Assembly: GCF_019510245.1 (NCBI RefSeq)
Contig: NZ_JAEKKT010000116.1
Coordinates: 1 to 64,000 of the forward strand
Direction: 5' to 3'
From: Streptomyces sp.
Lineage (GTDB): Bacteria > Actinomycetota > Actinomycetes > Streptomycetales > Streptomycetaceae
Length of the DNA: 64,000 nucleotides
In this document: piece after piece, positions 55,549 to 62,629 of the stretch
Layout: each line of letters opens with the position of its first letter
How positions within the stretch are numbered: position 1 is the stretch's first letter
The notes under the pieces: generated by a model
What the model was told of the DNA's origin: nothing
The model's database searches: none
Seen by the model: only the letters and a program-made list of their open reading frames with translations
Translations under genes and position numbers: made by a program

Positions 55549-57147
55549 ATGACAACTCCTGCCGACCACGCTCCACCCGGCCCGCGCATACCCGAGGCGG
55601 TGCACCGGCGCCGCTGGGCGATTCTCGGCGTGCTCATGCTGAGCCTGCTGATCGTGGTGCTCGACAACTCGATCCTGAACGTCGCCGTCAAGACCATCTC
55701 CACCCCGGCCCCGGTCGGCCTCGGCGCCACCCAGAGCCAGCTGGAATGGGCGATCAACGCCTACACCCTCGTCTTCGCCGGCCTGCTCTTCACCTCCGGG
55801 CTCGTCGGCGACCGCCTCGGCCGCAAGAAGGTGCTCATCGGCGGCCTCCTGATCTTCGGCGTCGGCTCGGCCCTGGCCGCCGAGTCCGGCTCCGCGGACC
55901 AGCTGATCGCCTTCCGCGCCCTGATGGCCCTCGGCGCCGCCTTCGTGATGCCCGCCACCCTCGCCGTCCTGATGAACGTCTTCGAGCGCCAGGAGCAGCC
56001 GAAGGCGATCGGCATCTGGGCCGGCGGCGTCGGCCTCGCCATCGCCATCGGCCCGATCACCGGCGGTGTGCTGCTCGACCACTTCTGGTGGGGCTCGGTC
56101 TTCCTCGTCAACGTACCGATCGTGATCATCGCGCTCGCCCTGATGGTCTGGCTGGTGCCCGACTCGCGCGACCCGCGCCCCGGCCGTCTCGACCCCGTCG
56201 GCGTGGTGCTCTCCGTAGTCGGCCTCGTCCTGCTGGTCTACGGCATCATCAAGGGCGGCGAGCTCGCCGACTTCACCGACGCCAAGGTGCTCGCGACCAT
56301 CTTCGCCGGCCTCGCGGTCCTCGCCGGCTTCGTGATCTACGAGAAGCGCAGCGACCACCCGTCCCTGGACGTCACCTACTTCAAGAACAAGGTCTTCTCG
56401 GCCGCCATGGCCGCCATCGCGCTGGTCTTCTTCGCGCTGATGGGCGTGACCTTCTTCTCCGTCTTCTACACCCAGAGCGTGCGCGGCTACTCGCCGCTGC
56501 AGTCCGGTCTGCTGCTGCTCCCGCTGGCCGCCGCGCAGATGATCTTCGCGCCGCGGGCCCGGCTGGTGGTGGAGCGGTTCGGCAACAAGGCCACCACCGC
56601 GGGCGGCCTGGTGCTGATCGCCGCCACCCTGGCCACCTTCGCCACCTTCGAGGCCGACACGCCGATCTGGATCCTCGAGGTCGTCTTCTTCCTCATGGGC
56701 ACCGGCATGGCGCACATCATGACGCCGACCTCGGTCGTCATCATGCAGGCCCTGCCCCGCGAGAAGGCCGGTTCCGCCTCCGCGCTCAGCAACACCTTCC
56801 GCCAGGTCGGCGGCGCCCTCGGCATCGCCGTGCTCGGCTCGGTGCTGTCGACGTCGTACCGCAACGGCATCGAGGGCAGGCTCGGCGCGCTGCCCCCGGG
56901 GCTGCGCGACACCGCCGGCGAGTCCATCGAGGCCACGCTCGGCGTCGCCTCGAAGCTCGGGGCGCAGGGCAAGGCCCTGGTCACCCCCGCCAACGACGCC
57001 TTCCTGCACGCCATGCACATCACCGCCCTGTGTGGCGCGGGCGTCGCGCTGATCGGCGCCGTGGTCGTGACTCTCTTCCTGCCGGGAAAACCACCGGCCG
57101 GTCAGCAGGGGGACCGGGAGCAGGAGTTGGTCGTGGCGGCGGAGTGA
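55549..57147 (+). CDS. DHA2-family (14-helix) MFS multidrug exporter
   Basis: A 532-residue transporter from ATG 55549 ([20 protein letters not shown]). Features: [18 protein letters not shown] (helix 1 LDxTxVNVAxP-type), [13 protein letters not shown] (motif A), [18 protein letters not shown] (motif C) and [26 protein letters not shown]. Drug:H+ antiporter of the EmrB/QacA group. Likely repressed by the TetR protein encoded next, through the palindrome at 55506. Confidence 0.93.
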   Translation: MTTPADHAPPGPRIPEAVHRRRWAILGVLMLSLLIVVLDNSILNVAVKTISTPAPVGLGATQSQLEWAINAYTLVFAGLLFTSGLVGDRLGRKKVLIGGLLIFGVGSALAAESGSADQLIAFRALMALGAAFVMPATLAVLMNVFERQEQPKAIGIWAGGVGLAIAIGPITGGVLLDHFWWGSVFLVNVPIVIIALALMVWLVPDSRDPRPGRLDPVGVVLSVVGLVLLVYGIIKGGELADFTDAKVLATIFAGLAVLAGFVIYEKRSDHPSLDVTYFKNKVFSAAMAAIALVFFALMGVTFFSVFYTQSVRGYSPLQSGLLLLPLAAAQMIFAPRARLVVERFGNKATTAGGLVLIAATLATFATFEADTPIWILEVVFFLMGTGMAHIMTPTSVVIMQALPREKAGSASALSNTFRQVGGALGIAVLGSVLSTSYRNGIEGRLGALPPGLRDTAGESIEATLGVASKLGAQGKALVTPANDAFLHAMHITALCGAGVALIGAVVVTLFLPGKPPAGQQGDREQELVVAAE

Positions 57148-57208
57148 ACCCGAGCGACCGGCACGACCGGAGCGACTGAACGGACCGGCCGGCACCGGCA
57201 GGAACCAC

Positions 57209-57240
57209 GGGGGGACACCGGGGGACCGGGGGGCCGGGGG
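57209..57240 (+). other. G-quadruplex-prone tract
   Basis: GGGGGG-ACACC-GGGGG-ACC-GGGGGG-CC-GGGGG: four G runs of at least five with loops of 5, 3 and 2 bases, on the coding strand between the MFS stop and the tetR start. It fits the canonical quadruplex pattern. Confidence 0.7.
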
Positions 57241-57291
57241 ACACCCCGGAGCCGCGGGGAAACCTCGTGGCCCACCACGGGGGGAGGCTTC

Positions 57292-57315
57292 GGCTGCGGG
57301 AGAATTCCCGCAGCC
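57292..57315 (+). terminator. 10-bp perfect hairpin before tetR
   Basis: GGCTGCGGGA-GAAT-TCCCGCAGCC lies 25 bases before the TetR start and just upstream of its GAGAGGA ribosome binding site. It could end MFS transcription or act as an operator or leader structure. No T-tract. Confidence 0.5.
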
Positions 57316-57339
57316 AGTGCACTGAGAGGACGGTACGAC

Positions 57340-57963
57340 GTGACGCTTGCCGACAGCGGACCGCGGTCCATCACTCCGGCCCGCGGCCGCCCCCGCAGCG
57401 AGGCGGTGGAGATCGCCATCCTGGAAGGCGTGATGAAGCTCCTGGAGGACGGCGTCCCGCTCGCTGAGCTCTCCATCGAGCGGATCGCCCGGACCGCCGG
57501 CGTCGGCAAGGCCACCATCTACCGCCGCTGGAACGGCAAGGAGGAGCTCTTCGTCGACGTCATGCGCGCCGCCGAGCCCCCCGACCCCGAACTCCCCGGC
57601 ACCTCCATGCGCGACGACCTCGTCGTGCTGCTCGAATCGCTGCGGCAGCGCGGTCTGATGAACCGTTCGTCGGCCATCCTGCACAACGTCTACGCCCAGA
57701 TGAAGAGCAGCCCCCGCATCTGGAACGCCTACCACGCCAACGTCGTCAACCCCCGGCGCGAACTGGGCAGGGAAGTGCTGCGCCGGGGCCAGCGCAACGG
57801 CGAACTCCGCGCCGACGTCGACATCGAGCTGGCCAACGACATGTTCACCGGACCGATGCTGCTCAGGGCCGTCCTGCGCCCCGACGCCGAACTCCCCGAA
57901 GGCCTCGCCGAACAGATCGTCGACGAGGTGCTGGCGGGGCTGGGCCCCGTCACCTCGCCGTAG
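57340..57963 (+). CDS. TetR-family repressor
   Basis: A 207-residue regulator from GTG 57340. N-terminal HTH (RSEAVEIAILEGVMKLLEDG, LSIERIARTAGVGKATIYRRWNGKEELFVDV) followed by a TetR_C_16-like ligand-binding domain. It lies 192 bases after the exporter gene on the same strand and is the likely repressor acting at 55506-55524; autoregulation is possible through the hairpin. Confidence 0.93.
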   Translation: MTLADSGPRSITPARGRPRSEAVEIAILEGVMKLLEDGVPLAELSIERIARTAGVGKATIYRRWNGKEELFVDVMRAAEPPDPELPGTSMRDDLVVLLESLRQRGLMNRSSAILHNVYAQMKSSPRIWNAYHANVVNPRRELGREVLRRGQRNGELRADVDIELANDMFTGPMLLRAVLRPDAELPEGLAEQIVDEVLAGLGPVTSP

Positions 57964-58143
57964 CGAGTGTGCGCGTTTCGTCACAGACCCCGCCGACCCG
58001 GCGGTAACCGGAACCCCTTCCCCCGGCCTGTTCGTCATCGTCTTCCGTACGGCCGTCATGTGACGGCGGGAGAGGAGCCGATCATCCCCTAGGGTCGTAA
58101 TCGGGGGACGACGGTGTGCACGGCGGGTTGTGAGGCAGGCGGT

Positions 58144-59196
58144 ATGGCGCAGCAGGCGTACATGACGGAGACGGACAACGGCGGCTCGGGACCCGAGCGT
58201 CGGGGAGACCGGTTCCGACGCCTGGTGGAACGGCTGCTGAAGGGCTGGCGGAACGATCCGCGCATCTGGCGCCGGGGCATCGTCACCGCCGTGGTGGCGC
58301 TGCTCCTCGCCGGTGTGATGCTGCTGCACTCCCGCATCCCCAACGCCGTCGGCAACCTCGGCAGTCTCACCGAGACCTTCCTGCCCTGGCTGGGCCTGCT
58401 GATCCCGGTCCTGCTCCTGGTCGGCTTCCTGCGCAGGTCGGCGACCGCGCTGATCGCCGTGCTCCTCCCGGCGATCGTCTGGCTGAACCTGTTCGGCGGA
58501 CTGCTCACCGACAAGCAGGGCACCGGCGGCGACTTCACGGTCGCCACCCACAACGTCAACGCGGACAACCCCGACCCGACCGGTACGGCCGCCCGGCTCG
58601 CCGCCTCGGGCCCCGACGTGCTGGCCCTGGAGGAGCTGACGGCGACGGCCGTACCCACGTACGAGACAGCGCTGGCGTCGACGTACAGGTACCACGCGGT
58701 CGAGGGCACCGTCGGCCTGTGGAGCAAGTACCGGCTCACCGGTGTGAAGGCCGTCGACATCAAGCTCGGCTGGACGCGCGCGATGCGCGCCACGGTCGCC
58801 ACCCCGCACGGCCCCGTCGCCGTCTACGTCGCCCATCTCCCCTCCGTGCGCGTCAAGGTGAACGCCGGCTTCACCGCCCGGCAGCGCGACACGAGCGCGG
58901 ACGCGCTGGGCGAGGCCATCGCCGACGAGACCCTGCCCCGGGTGATCCTCCTCGGCGACCTCAACGGCACGATGAACGACCGCTCCCTGAACGGCGTCAC
59001 CTCGCAGATGCGCTCCACGCAGGGCGCGGCGGGCAGCGGCTTCGGGTTCAGCTGGCCGGCCGCGTTCCCGATGGCCCGCATCGACCAGATCATGGTCAAG
59101 GGCGTGGAGCCGGAGAGTTCCTGGACCCTGCCGAGGACCGGCAGCGACCACCTCCCGATCGCGGCGCGTGTGAACCTGACCACATCGGGTTCGTAA
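58144..59196 (+). CDS. Membrane-anchored endonuclease/exonuclease/phosphatase-fold protein
   Basis: A 350-residue protein from ATG 58144 (MAQQAYMTETDNGG). After a 45-residue charged tail come three membrane helices (GIVTAVVALLLAGVMLL, LLIPVLLLVGFL, ALIAVLLPAIVWLNLFG), then an EEP domain outside: ATHNVNADN, LALEELT, LLGDLNGTMND, ARIDQIMVKG and GSDHLPI, so Asn, Glu, Asp and His catalytic residues are intact. Probably a cell-surface phosphodiesterase or nuclease. Confidence 0.88.
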   Translation: MAQQAYMTETDNGGSGPERRGDRFRRLVERLLKGWRNDPRIWRRGIVTAVVALLLAGVMLLHSRIPNAVGNLGSLTETFLPWLGLLIPVLLLVGFLRRSATALIAVLLPAIVWLNLFGGLLTDKQGTGGDFTVATHNVNADNPDPTGTAARLAASGPDVLALEELTATAVPTYETALASTYRYHAVEGTVGLWSKYRLTGVKAVDIKLGWTRAMRATVATPHGPVAVYVAHLPSVRVKVNAGFTARQRDTSADALGEAIADETLPRVILLGDLNGTMNDRSLNGVTSQMRSTQGAAGSGFGFSWPAAFPMARIDQIMVKGVEPESSWTLPRTGSDHLPIAARVNLTTSGS

Positions 59197-59344
59197 AAAC
59201 CCCTGGCCGGCGCGGTCCAACCCTCTTTGTAAGGACAATCGGACACTGCGCCGTAACCTGGCGGAATACTTGGCCTGGGAGACTTTGTTCCGTAGCTGAA
59301 CTTAGAACGCACGGAACCCTGCTCCCCGAAAGGCAAAGTCCTTC

Positions 59345-60571
59345 ATGCCTCTGGCCCTGCTCGCCCTGGCCGTCGGCGCTTTTGGTCTCGGCACCACCGA
59401 ATTCGTCATGATGGGCCTGCTGCCCGACGTCGCCGACGACCTCCACATCTCGATCCCGGCCGCCGGCCACCTGGTCTCGGCGTACGCCCTCGGCGTCGTC
59501 ATCGGCGCCCCGCTCCTGGCGGCGCTGACCGCGCGCCTGCCCCGCCGCCGGGTCCTCATCTCGCTGATGGCCCTGTTCGTCGTGGGCAACGCGCTCTCGG
59601 CCCTGGCCCCCGGCTACGACTCCCTGCTCGCCGCCCGCTTCCTCAGCGGCCTCCCGCACGGCGCCTTCTTCGGCGTCGGCGCGGTCGTCGCCACCAGCAT
59701 GGTGGCGCCGGAGCGCAAGGCCCGCTCGGTCTCCCTGATGTTCATGGGCCTGACCGTCGCCAACATCGCGGGCGTCCCGGTGGCGACCCTGATGGGCCAG
59801 CACCTCGGCTGGCGGGCGACCTTCCTGGGCGTGAGCCTGATCGGCGTCGCGGCGATCGCCGCGGTGTTCTTCCTGATCCACCCCACGCACACCCCGGCCC
59901 CGGCGTCCGGCCTGCGCGGCGAACTGGCCGCCCTGCGCTCCCTGCCGGTCTGGCTGGCCCTCGCCACCACGGTGGTCGGCTTCGGCGCCCTCTTCTCCGC
60001 GTACAGCTACATCACGCCGATGCTGACCGAGTCCGCCGGCTACGGAGAGGGGAACGTGACGCTCCTCCTCGCCCTCTTCGGCGTCGGCGCCACGATCGGC
60101 AACCTGGTCGGCGGCCGCCTCGCCGACCACGCGATGCGCGGCACGCTCTTCGGCGGCCTGGTCTCGATGGTCGCGGTGCTGCTCCTCTTCCCGGTCCTGA
60201 TGCGGGCGGAGTGGAGCGCGGCGGGCGCGGTCGTCCTCCTCGGTGTCGCGGCCTTCGTCACCGGCTCGCCGCTCCAGCTGATGGTCATGGAGCGCGCGGC
60301 CGCCGGCCCCTCCCTCGCCTCCTCCGCCAACCAGGCGGCCTTCAACCTCGCCAACGCCGGCGGCGCCTGGATCGGCGGCGTGGCCCTGGCCGCGGGCTTC
60401 GGCGTCACGTCCCCGGCCCTGGCGGGCGCGGCCCTCGCCGTCCTGGGCCTGGGCGTAGCGAGCGTGGCGTACGCGGTGGACCGCCGCCGGGACGTCCCGG
60501 CGCCGACCGGCCACGTACGGGTGGTCGCCTCGCACGTCCCGGAGGCCGTGGAGCCGGTGCACTCCTCCTGA
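59345..60571 (+). CDS. DHA1-family MFS transporter (AraJ/Cmx-like)
   Basis: This 408-residue, 12-helix transporter starts with the family signature AVGAFGLGTTEFVMMGLLPDV. It has ALTARLPRRRVLI (motif A) and FLSGLPHGAFFGVGAVVA. Related proteins export chloramphenicol or arabinose. The closest function is unclear. Upstream 149 bases contain the promoter; no regulator gene is next to it. Confidence 0.9.
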   Translation: MPLALLALAVGAFGLGTTEFVMMGLLPDVADDLHISIPAAGHLVSAYALGVVIGAPLLAALTARLPRRRVLISLMALFVVGNALSALAPGYDSLLAARFLSGLPHGAFFGVGAVVATSMVAPERKARSVSLMFMGLTVANIAGVPVATLMGQHLGWRATFLGVSLIGVAAIAAVFFLIHPTHTPAPASGLRGELAALRSLPVWLALATTVVGFGALFSAYSYITPMLTESAGYGEGNVTLLLALFGVGATIGNLVGGRLADHAMRGTLFGGLVSMVAVLLLFPVLMRAEWSAAGAVVLLGVAAFVTGSPLQLMVMERAAAGPSLASSANQAAFNLANAGGAWIGGVALAAGFGVTSPALAGAALAVLGLGVASVAYAVDRRRDVPAPTGHVRVVASHVPEAVEPVHSS

Positions 60572-60671
60572 ACGGCCGTGTCCCGGCCAGGTCGCCGATG
60601 CGCCCCCGGCCGGGACACCGTGATACGTCGCGTGCTGCCGGATCCGGTCCTCAAGGGTCGGACGCGCGCTG

Positions 60672-60687
60672 TTCACCTTCGGGTGAA
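60672..60687. promoter_or_regulatory. Palindrome TTCACC-TTCG-GGTGAA
   Basis: A perfect 6-bp stem with a TTCG tetraloop, 76 bases before the Uma2 gene. May act as a small transcript hairpin or operator. Confidence 0.35.
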
Positions 60688-60762
60688 GCGCTTCGGACGG
60701 GGCGTCGCCGATCGGATCTGCCTACGATGATGCTCTCGACGCCAGCCCCTGGGAGGCACGCG

Positions 60763-61377
60763 ATGTCCGCCGCAGCCATCGAGCAGCCCTTCGACGACGA
60801 GCCGTTCTCGCTCACGGCCATCGCCGACGAGATCATGGAACGGCATCCGGGCTACCGAGTCGAGATCATCGGAGGTCACCTCCTCGTGACCCCATCACCG
60901 GATGCCCCTCACGCCCGTGCCCTGACCGGCCTGATGATCCCCTTCATCGCCGCAGGTCTGCACGGGGAGGAAACCGAGGTCCTGCAGAACGTCGGACTCT
61001 GGTTGTCCACCGGAGTCGAGGACTACGCGATCCCGGACCTCGCGATCGTGGACGCCGACATCGACGACCACCTCGTCGAGAACAACGCCTACGACCCGGT
61101 CTGCTTCCGTCTCGTCCTGGAGGTCACCTCCAGCAACTGGAAGGACGACCTGAAGACCAAGGCCGCCGCGTACGCCCAGGCCAAGGTGCCGGTCTACGTG
61201 ATCGTCGACCGCAGGCACCAGCGCCTCCACGTGCTCACCGATCCCAGTGGGGAAAAGTACGAGCACCACCGCCCGTACTCGCCCGGCGAGACCGCCACGC
61301 TGCCCGCGTCGATCGGCGCCGAGGTCACCCTCGACGTCGACCAGATCCTCAAGGCCGCCCAGAAGAAGGCCGACTGA
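60763..61377 (+). CDS. Uma2-family (DUF820) restriction-endonuclease-like protein 2
   Basis: A 204-residue protein from ATG 60763, with GGGAGG upstream. Motifs in order: YRVEIIGGHLLVTPSPDAPHAR, YAIPDLAIVDAD (Asp), RLVLEVTSSNWKDDLKTKAAAYAQAKVPVYVIVD (E...K) and the C-terminal VDQILKAAQKKAD. The PD-(D/E)xK residues are present. No operon partner. Followed by a bidirectional hairpin and tRNA-Gln. Confidence 0.88.
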   Translation: MSAAAIEQPFDDEPFSLTAIADEIMERHPGYRVEIIGGHLLVTPSPDAPHARALTGLMIPFIAAGLHGEETEVLQNVGLWLSTGVEDYAIPDLAIVDADIDDHLVENNAYDPVCFRLVLEVTSSNWKDDLKTKAAAYAQAKVPVYVIVDRRHQRLHVLTDPSGEKYEHHRPYSPGETATLPASIGAEVTLDVDQILKAAQKKAD

Positions 61378-61422
61378 CCGCGTCCGCCTCCCCGGCGGCG
61401 AGCCTCACGTCGTGCACCGGAG

Positions 61423-61448
61423 CCGCCCCTCCTGTCCCGGAGGGGCGG
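61423..61448. terminator. Perfect 10-bp hairpin between Uma2 and tRNA-Gln
   Basis: CCGCCCCTCC-TGTCCC-GGAGGGGCGG, 45 bases after the Uma2 stop and 12 bases past the 3' end of the opposite-strand tRNA. It suits termination of both convergent transcripts; there is no T-tract. Confidence 0.65.
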
Positions 61449-61460
61449 TGTCCGCGCTTG

Positions 61461-61532
61461 CTGGGATACCAGGACTCGAACCTGAACTAACGGAACCAGA
61501 AACCGTCGGGCTGCCAATTACCCCATATCCCA
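61461..61532 (-). tRNA. tRNA-Gln (anticodon CUG)
   Basis: On the minus strand the 72-base gene starts TGGGATATGGGGTAATTGGC and ends in the T-arm GGTTCGAGTCC and acceptor TATCCCA plus G. The anticodon loop TTCTGGT gives CUG. The weak U1-A72 pair is typical of tRNA-Gln. A T-T pairing lies at the anticodon-stem end next to the loop. The encoded sequence has no CCA. The hairpin at 61423 lies downstream. Confidence 0.93.
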
Positions 61533-61992
61533 TTCGCACCGAAGACCGCGGGAGCACGGTCAGCCGGGCGTCGCCCTGCCGCGTGTCGCTGTAGGGCGTT
61601 GCCCAACCTATCCGCGCTCCCCGCGGTGTGCCGTGAGGTGTGCGGGGTGTGTCGACCAGAGTTTTGCCCGTGCTCTCCTCCCGGACCCGCCGAGGGCTTC
61701 GGCCCCTCCTGCGCGTCGCCGGTCCTCGAAGCCTCCTGCCGCGCCGCAGGCGCCGACAGTGGCGGGGCGAGGTCCGCGCGGTCGTTCGGTGCCTTCGGAC
61801 AGAAGCTCATCCTGCGGCGTCCGGGGCCGGTTCGCCGGTCACCGGAGCCGATCGGGGGATTCCTTGCGCCGATCGTCTCGCCCGATTGCGGGACCGCTCG
61901 GCGTGGCCATAACTTCGACATGTCGGAAATATTCCGAAAAGGTAAACAGCTTGCCTTATGTTTGCCTTCCAGTGGCATCGAACGGAGTCTTC
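61533..61992. other. Non-coding region between tRNA-Gln and the Q-rich gene
   Basis: 460 bases without a gene I can support. The left part contains the tRNA promoter. The right 80 bases are markedly AT-richer, with the palindrome at 61923, and probably form the promoter of the Q-rich gene. Confidence 0.5.
61923..61937 (+). promoter_or_regulatory. Palindrome TCGGAA-ATA-TTCCGA upstream of Q-rich gene
   Basis: A perfect 6-3-6 inverted repeat about 55-70 bases before the start of the Q-rich gene, within an AT-rich patch. Probable operator; no regulator gene next to it. Confidence 0.5.
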
Positions 61993-62496
61993 ATGTCGGT
62001 GATGACCGGTACCCCGCCTCTGCAGCAGTTCGGCCAGCAGTTCGCCGGGCCGCAGCAGCAGCTCGCGCAGGTCGTCCAGCAGTCCATCCAGCAGGCCTGC
62101 CAGCAGGCGAGCCAGCAGATCGCGCAGCGCATGCAGCAGACGCTGCAGCAGCTCCACCAGGTCCAGCAGCAGTTGCAGCAGCAGGGCATCGCCCACCACG
62201 CCCACCCCTACATGGCCGTCGCGCTGCACCACTCCCTGATGCAGGGCGTGCGCAGCGCCGTGGAGCAGTCCGTGCAGCAGGCGCTGCCGGCCGCGATCCT
62301 GACGCTGGTGCAGCAGAGCCAGCAGAGCCAGCAGAGCCAGCAGGGACAGCAGGGCCAGCAGGGCCAGCAGCAGTGGGGCGGCGGGTTCGGCCAGCAGTCG
62401 TTCGGTCAGCAGCCGTTCGGCCAGCAGTACCCGCAGCAGTACCAGCAGCCCGGCTTCGGCTTCGGCCCGATGGGTCAGCACTTCGGTATCGGCTGA
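61993..62496 (+). CDS. Glutamine-rich low-complexity protein
   Basis: A 167-residue protein from ATG 61993 (MSVMTGTPPLQQFGQQFAGP), about 35% Gln. The N-terminal part has a helical QQ-every-third pattern (VVQQSIQQACQQASQQIAQR), the middle is a short non-repetitive part (HAHPYMAVALHHSLMQGVRSAV), and the C-terminus is QQG/QQS plus FGQQ repeats ending in aromatic-Gly (GFGFGPMGQHFGIG). This composition resembles prion-like or phase-separating proteins. No signal peptide. The subtilase-like gene follows after a strong hairpin. Function unknown. Confidence 0.75.
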   Translation: MSVMTGTPPLQQFGQQFAGPQQQLAQVVQQSIQQACQQASQQIAQRMQQTLQQLHQVQQQLQQQGIAHHAHPYMAVALHHSLMQGVRSAVEQSVQQALPAAILTLVQQSQQSQQSQQGQQGQQGQQQWGGGFGQQSFGQQPFGQQYPQQYQQPGFGFGPMGQHFGIG

Positions 62497-62512
62497 CGCA
62501 AGGCAGTGCCCA

Positions 62513-62551
62513 GTGCGGTGTGCCCGGGACCGGTTCCCGGGCACACCGCAC
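62513..62551. terminator. 17-bp perfect hairpin between Q-rich and subtilase-like genes
   Basis: GTGCGGTGTGCCCGGGA-CCGGT-TCCCGGGCACACCGCAC, with no mismatches. It begins 17 bases after the Q-rich stop and could terminate or attenuate transcription into the subtilase gene. No T-tract. Confidence 0.7.
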
Positions 62552-62629
62552 AGCCACGGAAGGCACGAGCCGCCCGTCATACGGATCAGAAGCGCGGAAA
62601 CCGACGTAGGCATGGTTAAGGTGGATGTA

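Noticed and set aside
55369-59238. 1,289-residue minus-strand ORF across MFS, tetR and EEP genes
   Set aside because: It runs antisense through three well-supported genes and is composed of shadow-type residues.
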